64,000 nucleotides of DNA from Flavobacterium sp. ALJ2 (lineage in GTDB: Bacteria > Bacteroidota > Bacteroidia > Flavobacteriales > Flavobacteriaceae): the NCBI RefSeq assembly GCF_015594725.1, contig NZ_JADNRC010000008.1, positions 1 to 64,000 of the forward strand, written 5' to 3'. The notes under the pieces were generated by a model. The model made no database searches. It was not told where the DNA came from and saw only the letters and a program-made list of their open reading frames with translations. Each line of letters starts with the position of its first letter. Positions within the stretch are counted from its first letter, which is position 1. Below, one piece after another: positions 18,504 through 27,767 of the stretch. A program made the translations under genes and the position numbers.

Positions 18504-18511
18504 TATATTTG
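18504..18511 (+). promoter_or_regulatory. Candidate -7 element upstream of the TonB receptor
   Basis: TATATTTG matches TAnnTTTG. It would give a leader of about 170 nt. The flank upstream (TTTTTTAAAATT followed by AACAAGAAAA) resembles that before the LysM gene at about 22975-23007. No clear -33 TTG at the usual distance. Confidence 0.3.
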
Positions 18512-18686
18512 GCATCATGCATAGTAGGATATTTACTACCTATTAATGTGTTCAATACCACTTTTTCAAAAACATTTTTTGATTGTTACTATAAGTTGAA
18601 GGTTTATCATTTCAAATTATTACCAATCAAATTTTAATCCTCTGATTTCATTAATTAAAGAATCTTAGGTAGTTAAAAACAATACT

Positions 18687-21530
18687 ATGTTTATGAAAAA
18701 GTGTGTAGTTGTAATTTTATTCATCTTTCAGTCAGGGATTGCCTTTGCGCAAAAAGAAACTGGTTTTGCAGGAAAAGTTGTCGATTCTAAAACGCAACAA
18801 GAACTTCAATATGTTGTAGTTAGCATTCAAAACTCTACAATTATGCAATTGACCGAGAATGATGGTACATTTAGATTGGTTCTGCAATCAGAAGGGGATC
18901 AATTATTATTGTTGCATAGTCAAGGATATAAGGATTTATTATTTCCAGTAAAAGTTGTTTTTGGAGAAATGGTCGATCTGGGCGTTTTAGTTTTAGAAGA
19001 AGACAATCAAATCGGATCTGAAGTTTTCTTAATTGCTTTATCAGAAAGTGATTTAACAGATGATAATACTAGTTCCGAAAATACTTCGGGACTTTTACAA
19101 TCCTCACGAGATGCTTTCATACAGGCATCAGCTTTTAATTGGGGGCAGGCACGTTTTAGGATGCGAGGATTAGATAGTGAACATGCTAAGATGATGATCA
19201 ATGGGGTTACAATGAATAAAATGTATGATGGGCGTCCGCAATGGGGTAATTGGGGAGGTTTAAATGATGCTACAAGGAATCAGGAATTTTCTGTTGGAAC
19301 TGCTACTTCAGATTATGCTTTTGGAGGAATTCTGGGAACACAACAAATTAATACACGAGCTTCAATTTATAGACCAAGTTCTCGAATCACATTTTCGGGT
19401 GCTAATACCAATTATAGTTTACGCACGATGGCTACTTATGCTACAGGATTAATGCCATCAGGGTGGGCTTTTGTAGTTTCTGCAGGAAAACGATGGGCAA
19501 ACGAAGGTTTTTTTGAAGGAACAAATTATGATGCAAATTCTTTTTTTACGAGTATCGAAAAGAAATTAAGTGTTAGGCATTCTCTTAATTTTACAGGATT
19601 TTACACTCCAAATTCAAGAGGTAAAAATTCGCCAAATACAGACGAAGTGACGCAGCTTACAAATGAGCAATATAATTCTTATTGGGGTTGGCAAAACGGA
19701 AAGAAAAGAAATGCCAGAATTAAAAAAGTGGAAGAACCTATTTTAATGTTGAACCATTTTTTTAGAATAGATGATAAAACAACTCTAAATTCAAGCATAA
19801 CATATCAGTTTGGAAAAGTAAGTAACAGTAATATAGATTATCAAAACGCAAATAGTCCTGATCCATCGCATTACCGTAAACTACCGAGTTATTATAGTTC
19901 TGTATATGCGAAGGACCAAGGAGAATATTCAGGTAATTTTACCCCAGATTATGAAAATGCCAAAAAAAGCGAAGAACTTTTTGCTGCAAATTCACAAATA
20001 AATTGGAAAGAATTATACCGAGCAAATCAAACGCTATCAACAAATTCAAACGGAAGTATCGCTAGTTATGTGCCAGCACAAAGTAACTATGTTTTGTATG
20101 AAGACAGAACCGATGATAAAACGATATCTTTTAATTCAAATGTAAATTCCCAATTAACAGAAAACATCTTTTTTAATGGCGGAATGGCATTTAGAAAATT
20201 AAAATCTCATAATTTTCAGTTCCTTACAGATTTATTAGGAGGTCTATATTTTGAGGATATTGATTCGTTTTATGATGGAGATCAGTCACAATCGGATTTG
20301 AAGAATCCAAATAGAAGAGTAGGAGTTGGGGATTCTTACGGATACAATTATAAATATCTGGCAAATACAATTGATTTTTTTACACAATTTAAATTCACTT
20401 ATCGTAAAGTCGATTTCTATCTAGCCCAAGCTTTTTCGAGTTCAACTTATCAAAGAGAAGGTTTGTATCAAAATGGAATTTATGCTACTAATTCTTTTGG
20501 GAAAAGTGAGAAAGTTAATTTTGAAAATTTTGCTTTCAAAGGGGGTTTAACTTATAAGATATCAGGTAAGCAATGGTTATTTTTTAATGGAGCCTATTTA
20601 ACTCAAGCTCCTTCAATTCGAAATACATTTCCTAATGCACGACTTAATAACAATATTGTTGATGGTATAGAAAGCATGAACATAAGTAGTGTCGAAGGAA
20701 ATTATATTTATCATGCGCCTAAGTTAAAAGTGCGACTTACAGGATATTATTCTTTAATAAAAAATGTAACACAGACTTCTTTCTTTTATGCCGAGGGTAT
20801 TTTTGATGATGGTACTGTTTATGATAATGGGAATGCTTTTGTAAGTCAGACATTAACGCATTTAAACAAAAAGAATATTGGAGCAGAGTTAAGTTTTGAA
20901 TATCAAATTTTGCCAACTTTTAAAACAACTTTGTCTGTGGCGTATGGTCAGTATGTCTATGATAGCAATCCTAATGTTACAATTGCAAATGATGCAAAAG
21001 CATCTTTAATAAATAGTAATCCAGTTTTTAATTTTGGAACTGCAGCATTAAGAAATTATAAACAGTCGGGGATGCCTCAACAGGCTTATTCATTAGGTTT
21101 TGAATATCGAAATCCTAAGTATTGGTGGCTTGGTGCTAATATAAATTACCTTGCAAATTCTTATATAGATGTTTCTTCAATTTCTAGAACAGCACAGTTT
21201 TATATTAATCCTAAGAGTGGTTTTCCTTTTCCAGAAGCGTCACAGGAAAGAGCTAAGGTATTGTTGCAACAAGAAAAGTTTGATCCTATTTCGTTATTAA
21301 ATATTACAGGTGGGAAATCATGGCGTATTCGTAGAAAATACATATCCTTTTTTGTAAGTATTAATAATGCATTGAATACAATTTATAAAACGGGAGGTTT
21401 TGAACAAGCTAGGAATGCAAATTTCCGTCGATTAGATCAGCAAGAATCGAGTGGAAAACCATCCTTTGGTCCGAAATATTTTTATGGATATGGGAGAACT
21501 TATTTTGGGAACTTGGCAATTAACTTATGA
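18687..21530 (+). CDS. TonB-dependent outer-membrane receptor with N-terminal carboxypeptidase-regulatory-like domain
   Basis: 947 residues. After the signal peptide (ending at about FAQK, with a possible internal start at residue 3) comes a CarboxypepD_reg-like domain (about 24-110: GFAGKVVDSKTQQELQYVVV). A plug follows (about 135-235, with FRMRGLDSEHAKMMINGVTMNKMYDG), then a long beta-barrel rich in alternating aromatic residues, ending in a polar/aromatic terminal strand. It imports a ligand across the outer membrane using TonB energy. The stop overlaps the start of the DUF5689 gene (ATGA), so the two are translationally coupled and the DUF5689 lipoprotein is likely its surface partner. 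Ligand unknown. Confidence 0.93.
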   Translation: MFMKKCVVVILFIFQSGIAFAQKETGFAGKVVDSKTQQELQYVVVSIQNSTIMQLTENDGTFRLVLQSEGDQLLLLHSQGYKDLLFPVKVVFGEMVDLGVLVLEEDNQIGSEVFLIALSESDLTDDNTSSENTSGLLQSSRDAFIQASAFNWGQARFRMRGLDSEHAKMMINGVTMNKMYDGRPQWGNWGGLNDATRNQEFSVGTATSDYAFGGILGTQQINTRASIYRPSSRITFSGANTNYSLRTMATYATGLMPSGWAFVVSAGKRWANEGFFEGTNYDANSFFTSIEKKLSVRHSLNFTGFYTPNSRGKNSPNTDEVTQLTNEQYNSYWGWQNGKKRNARIKKVEEPILMLNHFFRIDDKTTLNSSITYQFGKVSNSNIDYQNANSPDPSHYRKLPSYYSSVYAKDQGEYSGNFTPDYENAKKSEELFAANSQINWKELYRANQTLSTNSNGSIASYVPAQSNYVLYEDRTDDKTISFNSNVNSQLTENIFFNGGMAFRKLKSHNFQFLTDLLGGLYFEDIDSFYDGDQSQSDLKNPNRRVGVGDSYGYNYKYLANTIDFFTQFKFTYRKVDFYLAQAFSSSTYQREGLYQNGIYATNSFGKSEKVNFENFAFKGGLTYKISGKQWLFFNGAYLTQAPSIRNTFPNARLNNNIVDGIESMNISSVEGNYIYHAPKLKVRLTGYYSLIKNVTQTSFFYAEGIFDDGTVYDNGNAFVSQTLTHLNKKNIGAELSFEYQILPTFKTTLSVAYGQYVYDSNPNVTIANDAKASLINSNPVFNFGTAALRNYKQSGMPQQAYSLGFEYRNPKYWWLGANINYLANSYIDVSSISRTAQFYINPKSGFPFPEASQERAKVLLQQEKFDPISLLNITGGKSWRIRRKYISFFVSINNALNTIYKTGGFEQARNANFRRLDQQESSGKPSFGPKYFYGYGRTYFGNLAINL

Positions 21531-22903
21531 ATTTTAAAAAAGTATTTAATATGAAAAACAGATTTAACTCTTTGGTTTTTTTAATAATAACTCTTGCCTT
21601 TTTAAGTTGTGCTGGAGATGAAACTGCTATTCCCGAACTTATATGCAATCAACCAGATTTAATTGTAAATAATACAGTAGCTGAGGTTCGCAATAATACC
21701 AATCCAGTTGCAGCAAAATATTTGTATGATGACATTATAGAGGGGTATGTAGTTTCAAGTGATGAATCGGGTAATTTTTTTAAAACAATATCTTTTCAAA
21801 CACTACCTACTAAAAATGCTGCTGCACAAGGATTTAGTATTGGTGTTGATGCAACAAATACCTATATAGATTATAGAGTTGGAAAAAAGGTATTTATTAA
21901 ATTAAAAAATCAATTTACTGATATCAATTATGGAAGTTTGCGAATAGGAAGCTTGTTTGTTAATGCTTATGGAAATACCTCAGTTGGAAGAATTGACCAA
22001 AATGATTATAAAAATGTACTTAATGCTTCTTGCGTTGTAATGGATGAAAATAAGTTAGTTCGCTCACTTACGGTATCAGAATTATTGAATGATGATAATA
22101 TAAATACTTTAGTAGAATTGTCTAATGTTCAATTTTCGGATGATGCGATGGGGCGTCATTATTTTGAAGAAACCAATACTATTGGTGGTGCCACCAATTG
22201 GAATTTGCGAGATAAGGCAGGGAATCAAGTTATTTTTAGAACGAGTAGATATGCTAATTTTGCAAGTAAGTTAGTGCCAAAAGGTAGTGGTACAGTTCGA
22301 GGAATTTTGACGAAATACAGTTCAGACTATCAAATTATGGTAAGATCTGATAAGGATATATTCATGGAGGGAAAACGTTCAGTTCCATTTTTTTCAGAAG
22401 ATTTTCAAATGGTACAGAATAATGTAAATTTAAGCCTTCCAGGTTGGAGTAATATTGTAGAAAAAGGAACCAAATTATGGAAAAGTATTGTTTATGCTGG
22501 TAATGGTTATGCCGAGTTTAATACAACAAGTACAACAGCTGCCGAAATTGTTGCATGGATAGTTTCGCCTAAAATCAATATATCAGATTATAAAAACTCG
22601 GTATTATCTTTCAGAAGTGCACAACATGATTTAAAAGTTGATTCGCCATTGAATTCTTTGGAAGTTTATTTGTCAACAGACTTTGACGGTTCTAATGTAA
22701 CTAAGGCAAAATGGACTAAGTTAGATGCAATACTCCCTACATTATCTACTCCTGTTCGTCAATTTATAAGTTCTGACCGAATTGATTTGTCTTCCTATTC
22801 AGGAGATATTCATATTGCATTTAAGTATGTTGGATCAGGAAAAGATAAAGTACTCAATGGTGCCTTTATGATAGATGATGTTGTAATTGTAGGAGATAAG
22901 TAG
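21527..22903 (+). CDS. DUF5689 lipoprotein with C-terminal choice-of-anchor J-like domain
   Basis: 458 residues from the ATG that overlaps the receptor stop. An internal ATG at 21551 gives a cleaner lipoprotein signal (MKNRFNSLVFLIITLAFLSC) and may be the real start. Residues about 40-260 are the DUF5689 region with an OB-fold-like end (YSSDYQIMVRSDKDI). Residues about 285-458 form a jelly-roll type domain (FFSEDFQMV, GWSNIVEKGTKLWKS, FMIDDVVIVGDK) as in choice-of-anchor J proteins. It is the presumed accessory lipoprotein of the TonB receptor. The last 40 bp are duplicated at 32908-32947 beyond the accessory island. Confidence 0.88.
   Translation: MNFKKVFNMKNRFNSLVFLIITLAFLSCAGDETAIPELICNQPDLIVNNTVAEVRNNTNPVAAKYLYDDIIEGYVVSSDESGNFFKTISFQTLPTKNAAAQGFSIGVDATNTYIDYRVGKKVFIKLKNQFTDINYGSLRIGSLFVNAYGNTSVGRIDQNDYKNVLNASCVVMDENKLVRSLTVSELLNDDNINTLVELSNVQFSDDAMGRHYFEETNTIGGATNWNLRDKAGNQVIFRTSRYANFASKLVPKGSGTVRGILTKYSSDYQIMVRSDKDIFMEGKRSVPFFSEDFQMVQNNVNLSLPGWSNIVEKGTKLWKSIVYAGNGYAEFNTTSTTAAEIVAWIVSPKINISDYKNSVLSFRSAQHDLKVDSPLNSLEVYLSTDFDGSNVTKAKWTKLDAILPTLSTPVRQFISSDRIDLSSYSGDIHIAFKYVGSGKDKVLNGAFMIDDVVIVGDK
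22863..22902 (+). repeat. Left copy of a 40-bp repeat flanking the accessory island
   Basis: This is the 3' end of the DUF5689 gene. Its last 26 bp (22877-22902) are identical to 32922-32947, and the 14 bp before them differ at 4 positions. It encodes the DDVVIVGDK tail. Together with its partner it brackets the whole LysM to YD-lipoprotein block. Confidence 0.8.
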
Positions 22904-22999
22904 GGTTGAATTGTTGTGTAAAAAGAATATTCTCTCAACAGATGTTTGGTGTTTAAAGTTTTTTCTGCCTTTTATTTTTTAAAATAACAAGAAAAAACA

Positions 23000-23007
23000 T
23001 ATATTTG
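23000..23007 (+). promoter_or_regulatory. Candidate -7 element for the LysM/DUF4280 operon
   Basis: TATATTTG, a match to TAnnTTTG, lies 20 nt before the LysM start codon and predicts a short leader. No good -33 TTG is present. It would be the first and possibly the only promoter for the densely packed genes to 31848. Confidence 0.4.
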
Positions 23008-23027
23008 ATATTTAATACAAATTTCAA

Positions 23028-23609
23028 ATGTATATACCAGATAATCAAGAGCTTTCTTATAAAGAGAGTTTTCTTACTTACAAAATTAAAAAAGGCGATA
23101 CCCTGCAAAGCGTAGCTAAAGAGCTGGAAGTTGAGCCAAGAGCTCTAAGGGCTTATCATAATATGCATTGTAGAATCCCTGATTTAATAGAGGCTGATTT
23201 TAAATACCATCTTGAATATTTAATTTTAGCTCCAGAAAAAAAAGAAATTTCTGAAGAAGAAAGAATTCAAAATAAAGTGATTTTTAATGATGGGGCTTTT
23301 GCTATTACATTAAATTACGCTCATATAAACAATACCTATGGTGTGCTTTATACTATAGAAAACGGAGAAAAAACACATACCCTAAAACAAGAAATAAATG
23401 TAAAGTGGAAAGCTAAAAGTGACAATGGTTATTGTTTTTTTGAAGTTAAACGTATCGGAAATATTTATATAAACGATACTGAAGCCAATACTATGGCGCA
23501 AGAAATTACGATTCCCAATTTAAATGATAAGAATAAACAAGTGATTGCTTCAAGACCAAAAATATTTGTTGAAGAAATTAAACGCCAAAAAAAGTGGTGG
23601 TCTTTTTAA
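23028..23609 (+). CDS. LysM-domain protein, first gene of the effector-like operon
   Basis: 193 residues, no signal peptide. A LysM module occupies about residues 15-65 (LTYKIKKGDTLQSVAKELEVEPRALRAYHNM). The rest is beta-rich with FNDGAFAITLNYAHINNTYGVLYTIENGEKTHTL and ends in a basic/aromatic KKWWSF. Cytoplasmic LysM proteins of this kind occur beside PAAR-like DUF4280 genes in contractile-injection and T6SS-related loci, where LysM acts as a structural or docking module rather than binding peptidoglycan. The DUF4280 gene starts 12 nt downstream. The LysM call is firm; the loading or adaptor role is inference from context. Confidence 0.85.
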   Translation: MYIPDNQELSYKESFLTYKIKKGDTLQSVAKELEVEPRALRAYHNMHCRIPDLIEADFKYHLEYLILAPEKKEISEEERIQNKVIFNDGAFAITLNYAHINNTYGVLYTIENGEKTHTLKQEINVKWKAKSDNGYCFFEVKRIGNIYINDTEANTMAQEITIPNLNDKNKQVIASRPKIFVEEIKRQKKWWSF

Positions 23610-23621
23610 AAAATAAGATTT

Positions 23622-24113
23622 ATGAGTGAGAAACACGTTATAGTACAAGGTGCTACTGTAAAATGTAAGTTTAGTGTAGAACCAAAACTGGATAAGTTAG
23701 AAGTAAAAACACAAAAAAAACATTATGCAAACGATAAAGAGGGTACCGAAAAACTAATTGCCACAACCAAAGAAATTGGGCAAACACTAGAAAAAAACAC
23801 CTTTGGTAAATGTAAAAAACAACCTACTTGGAGTGATTATTTACCATGTAAGGCAGTGATAACTGAATGGAGTGGCTTTTATGAAAAAGTAACGCTAAGT
23901 AATCAAGGCAAAATTTTAACAGAAGATAGCAAAGCCACTTGCCCTATGGGAGCGCCTGATTGTATTGAAATTGTAAATCACGGACAAATTGCCAAACTAT
24001 CTGAGCAAAATTTTAAAAACATAGATCCGATGCTACATAATCAAATTAATCCATTGGTCGATGTGAGGCAGATGTACAAAGTTGAAGCTAAACATGATGG
24101 AATAGATTTTTAA
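23622..24113 (+). CDS. DUF4280 PAAR-like protein
   Basis: 163 residues, matching the DUF4280 pattern: an N-terminal VQGATVKCKF, a central NTFGKCKKQP, then YLPCKAVITEW, and a C-terminal CPMGAPDCIEIVNHGQ, with the conserved cysteines at each position. DUF4280 is described as a PAAR-like family; PAAR proteins form the spike tip of T6SS and related injection machines and carry effectors. It sits between the LysM gene (12 nt) and the 872-residue gene (19 nt). No sheath, tube or baseplate genes are in the window, so the machine it would sit on must be elsewhere. Confidence 0.88.
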   Translation: MSEKHVIVQGATVKCKFSVEPKLDKLEVKTQKKHYANDKEGTEKLIATTKEIGQTLEKNTFGKCKKQPTWSDYLPCKAVITEWSGFYEKVTLSNQGKILTEDSKATCPMGAPDCIEIVNHGQIAKLSEQNFKNIDPMLHNQINPLVDVRQMYKVEAKHDGIDF

Positions 24114-24132
24114 CGATTAATTTGTTGATACA

Positions 24133-26751
24133 ATGGCTAAAGGTGTAAAAAAAATAAAATGGACAGGGGTTGGTAAGGTAATAAGCGGTTTTTCCAGACC
24201 CAATGAAAAATTGGCAATAGCCCCAGATCAGGAAGTTTCTGTAGAGGTTTCGGAGTGGTATGAAGGCACACCAGAAGCAGATAAAAGAAAAAACATCACT
24301 TGGATATTGCAAGATCGTAAAGCAAGAAAGATTATTAAACAAAGAACGTTACCTGCAAATTCTCCTAAAAAAATTAGTATTCCTAAAGTTTTATGTGGAC
24401 CATTTGAGTATTATATTGAAGCCAGCCTTTATGGGAGTGTAGATTTACGTAATGAAACAGGGTTATATGTAAGGGGATATTGTACTCCCAAAATCGTAAG
24501 TAGTAAGTGGTGCAAAACGAATAACGGAACAGATGTTCGCAAACAATATTTTTTTGGTTATGGCGAAATAATCTATCTGAACTTAGTGACCGAAGGACTC
24601 AACGGGAACTTAAATTTAGGCATAGACATTTATAGACGTATTCGGGGTGAAGACCAGTTTATAAAAAGATATTCTAGTGTAGATGTTATCGATGGACAAA
24701 TAAATTATGAAATAAACGATAGTTTTTCATGGTATAATGCGGTTAAAAAGCGAAAAGAACTCGAGGAATTTTACGTAAAAGTTTTTGATCCCGCCGATAG
24801 ACTTTATATTACTGATAATACTAACGATACTGCACATGCCCGTTTCTTGCGTGTTAAAGATAAAATAGCTTCAATAACAATAAAGCCCTCTAAAAGTTTA
24901 TCGCTTTTAAAAATTGGGGAGCCAGACAAAAACTTTGTGAGTTATCATTATTGTAAGTACACTTTTATAAAGATGAATGATAAACTGTTTTTTGATGAAG
25001 CTAAATTAATAAAAGGGCAGAATGTAGGTAAAGAGATTGTAATACATTTATTTGCAGGAGGAAACGATAAATATAAAAAAATAAAGATAGAACTGGGAGA
25101 GAAACGACCAGGGAAATGCGACAACCACCGCGGTCAGGTATTTGATATTACCGATTTACAAAAGGCAGGATTTACAAAAGCTGAAAAGATTTCAAATAAC
25201 GCTTTTTCATTCGATAATACTTTCAAGTACAAGCACCAAGATGATTATAAAGCATTTTTTCTGGAATATTTCTTGCCAGGTCCCGTTGTAAAAGCAAGTC
25301 TTCCTTTGGCATCTTGTGGATACCAGCATATTTTAGATATTAATATAAATCCCGATGTAGCTTGGGCATATCATTTTCAGTACGACAAACCCAATGGAGG
25401 TTTTTTTAAAGATATAAATATTAAAATACAAACGGGATTAGATGAAGAATTAGAATATTTAACCCCATATTTAGACGCTTCCATAAAACTGCTGTTTAAT
25501 GAGTTGCCAGAATCCATGAGAGAATTAATGGTGATATTCTTAACAGATTATTTTAAGAACTCAGCCAGTAGTTTTGGTTTTGGTATTCATGCCTATCATA
25601 CATTTGATGAAAGCCAGAACAAACCTGCTGTAATTATGGATTATACGGCAAAATACCCCTGGATAGCAAGAACATTAATTACTACTTTGCTTGTAGTATC
25701 AGTAATAATCGATATTATAACACTATACATAACTCGGGGGAGAGGAGCTGTAGCCACAAAAGCAGGGAAAGTTGCTGAAAATGTTCATAAATATGGAAGG
25801 TCAGCAGCTATTACCATGGAAAGAAAAGGGTTTGAAACGATAACTCCAAAAATCACCTCTTTTAGAGCACAGTATTTTGAGAAACAAGCAGATGGCAGAA
25901 TTGCCTTTGTACAAACTGAAAAAGTATCTGCGCTACCTTTATTTGGTTTACAGTATGAAGACAAACATACACTGGGGAGTATTACCACTAGCTTAACAGG
26001 GATTTCGACCGTATTTGATTATGCTCGCAAAGCAATGTCTATTTTTGGGCGCATTACATTGCTCAAAAAAATTAGTGATAAATTAAACAAAGTACCAACA
26101 GATCCTAACAAACTACCGGGTGTAGTTAATAAAAATGATGTTAAGAGCGGTATCAATTATGTGCAAGAAGCCATAGAAAATAGTATCGATGGATTGGCTG
26201 AAAAATTAGGACATAAACTTGAGTTTATCCTAACTATAAAAGGCGAATACCATGCCAACTATCAGGTATTTATAAACCATTTGGTAGGAGCGGTTAGTAT
26301 CGAGGACCAATTAGAAAATTATGTAAACAACAGCAAAGGGATTATAGGGCGGAAAAAAGGAATAGATGCCGTAGCCTCCTGCCAGCTTAAAACTGGATTC
26401 ACAATAAAAACCGACTGGATTATGCGTTATGCACCCGATTTTATAAAGGGTGTAGTGCCAGTAATAGATAAGGAAGCCAAAGTCGAGGGACAAGCCGAAA
26501 TACACGGCAGTTTGTTTTTTGAGCGCAAGTACACCTACAAGAAACCCAAATCGTATTATGTAGATAATGTTATTTTCTCGGGTATTGCTGGGACTTTGTC
26601 AGGGAGTGTCAAAATGAAAGATAATGGAAAAACACCAAAAACTAAAAAAAGTGAAATTACTGAAACGCAATTTATTTTAATGGAACCCTATGTAGTAAAA
26701 GGAGAAAAAGTATTTATGTTTGATGACGATATAATTAATAAACCCAAATAA
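24133..26751 (+). CDS. 872-residue effector candidate with one central hydrophobic segment
   Basis: I do not recognise a named catalytic domain. No signal peptide. Residues about 1-110 look like an Ig-like beta domain (LAIAPDQEVSVEVSEWYEG, KVLCGPFEYYIEASLYG). Further beta-rich domains run to about 500. A single strongly hydrophobic stretch lies at about 506-535 (ARTLITTLLVVSVIIDIITLY), then a helical, glycine/alanine-rich part. The last 250 residues are beta-rich (EGQAEIHGSLFFERKYTY, GIAGTLSGSVKMKDN). Position directly after a PAAR-like gene, and directly before a tandem array of lipoproteins (2 nt gap), suggests a delivered toxin. The membrane segment hints at a membrane-acting activity. Both are inference. 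Confidence 0.6.
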   Translation: MAKGVKKIKWTGVGKVISGFSRPNEKLAIAPDQEVSVEVSEWYEGTPEADKRKNITWILQDRKARKIIKQRTLPANSPKKISIPKVLCGPFEYYIEASLYGSVDLRNETGLYVRGYCTPKIVSSKWCKTNNGTDVRKQYFFGYGEIIYLNLVTEGLNGNLNLGIDIYRRIRGEDQFIKRYSSVDVIDGQINYEINDSFSWYNAVKKRKELEEFYVKVFDPADRLYITDNTNDTAHARFLRVKDKIASITIKPSKSLSLLKIGEPDKNFVSYHYCKYTFIKMNDKLFFDEAKLIKGQNVGKEIVIHLFAGGNDKYKKIKIELGEKRPGKCDNHRGQVFDITDLQKAGFTKAEKISNNAFSFDNTFKYKHQDDYKAFFLEYFLPGPVVKASLPLASCGYQHILDININPDVAWAYHFQYDKPNGGFFKDINIKIQTGLDEELEYLTPYLDASIKLLFNELPESMRELMVIFLTDYFKNSASSFGFGIHAYHTFDESQNKPAVIMDYTAKYPWIARTLITTLLVVSVIIDIITLYITRGRGAVATKAGKVAENVHKYGRSAAITMERKGFETITPKITSFRAQYFEKQADGRIAFVQTEKVSALPLFGLQYEDKHTLGSITTSLTGISTVFDYARKAMSIFGRITLLKKISDKLNKVPTDPNKLPGVVNKNDVKSGINYVQEAIENSIDGLAEKLGHKLEFILTIKGEYHANYQVFINHLVGAVSIEDQLENYVNNSKGIIGRKKGIDAVASCQLKTGFTIKTDWIMRYAPDFIKGVVPVIDKEAKVEGQAEIHGSLFFERKYTYKKPKSYYVDNVIFSGIAGTLSGSVKMKDNGKTPKTKKSEITETQFILMEPYVVKGEKVFMFDDDIINKPK

Positions 26752-26753
26752 CA

Positions 26754-27764
26754 ATGAAAAAATCATTCCTGACTCTAATGCTTGCTACCTTATTTGTAGC
26801 CTGCGGACAAGAAAAAAAACCGATAAATACCAAAATCATGAACATACAATATCCAGAAATAAACGCCAATAATTTTGAACAAAAATTGGTGGAAAGTGTA
26901 AAACGTTACGAAAAAGAACCGTTGTATTATATGCGTATCAATAAAAGCAATTGCGTGGTCGAGGTATTGGTAAATGATTATCCAATACATAGAGATTATG
27001 AGCTTTCGAATTATGCAACTCCATTAGAAATAAATCACGTAATATTGAAAAGTGGGGAACAAACACTTACCTATCGTTTGTACCCTGTGGGCGATTTAAT
27101 AAAAGAAGAATATGGTGAGGGAGATACGGTAATGACTTTAACCGATAATACCGCTATTGCTATATCTATCATTAAGATGGACAATGGCAGTGAGAAAACA
27201 CTAGAAGATGAGGAAGTCGTGATAAAACATACAAGCTTAACCGATGCGAAGGGTCGTTTTATAGCTTCAGGCAAACCCTATTATGAATTTACATTTACAT
27301 TTAATGCGCAAGTACCGTATGCAAACGAAGGCTGGAGCAAAGGGCAGGATTTATCCAAATTAGACCAGAAATTATTGGAAGCAAAAGCAGTAGCGTTTTA
27401 TAAAGAATATGGTAAAATATACGAAACAAAAGATGCTAATTTACAGGCAAAATTAAATTTCGGAAAGGAAAAAAGAACTGCGATTGCACTATATAGAAAA
27501 CTATCTGATATCGACGAGTTGTGGAAAGAATACTTAAGTGATCTTAACGAGAGTAACATAAAAGTATTACCTGTTGGAAATTATAAAATAGTGTTTTTTG
27601 GAGATAAGCGAATTATATTTTTATTATCTAATTCTTTAAAATTAGGAAGTCGAGGATATAGTGCGTTGACTATAGACAGTGATGAATCAACTTTAATGCC
27701 AGGTATTTACCTTTATTTACCGGAAGGTAAAAAACTGGAAGATGGTTTGTACATGATAAATTAA
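26754..27764 (+). CDS. Tandem-array lipoprotein, copy 1 (putative immunity protein)
   Basis: 336 residues. Lipoprotein signal MKKSFLTLMLATLFVAC with the modified cysteine at residue 17. This copy has a signal sequence unlike the other four, while everything after CGQEKK is shared. Conserved shell: residues about 18-232 (KRYEKEPLYYMRINKSNC, SGEQTLTYRLYPVGDLI) and the C-terminal YLYLPEGKKLEDGLYMIN. Residues about 233-316 differ between copies; here they are of the short type ending DSDESTLMPG. It starts 2 nt after the 872-residue gene. Envelope location is firm. A role protecting against the upstream protein is inference from order and diversification; I recognise no family. Confidence 0.7.
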   Translation: MKKSFLTLMLATLFVACGQEKKPINTKIMNIQYPEINANNFEQKLVESVKRYEKEPLYYMRINKSNCVVEVLVNDYPIHRDYELSNYATPLEINHVILKSGEQTLTYRLYPVGDLIKEEYGEGDTVMTLTDNTAIAISIIKMDNGSEKTLEDEEVVIKHTSLTDAKGRFIASGKPYYEFTFTFNAQVPYANEGWSKGQDLSKLDQKLLEAKAVAFYKEYGKIYETKDANLQAKLNFGKEKRTAIALYRKLSDIDELWKEYLSDLNESNIKVLPVGNYKIVFFGDKRIIFLLSNSLKLGSRGYSALTIDSDESTLMPGIYLYLPEGKKLEDGLYMIN

Positions 27765-27767
27765 GAG

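Noticed and set aside
24133..26751. Naming the 872-residue protein as a specific toxin class such as a lipase, nuclease or colicin-like pore former
   Set aside because: No lipase GxSxG, HNH, ADP-ribosyl or other catalytic motif is visible, and one hydrophobic stretch is not enough to call a pore former. Only position supports a toxin role.
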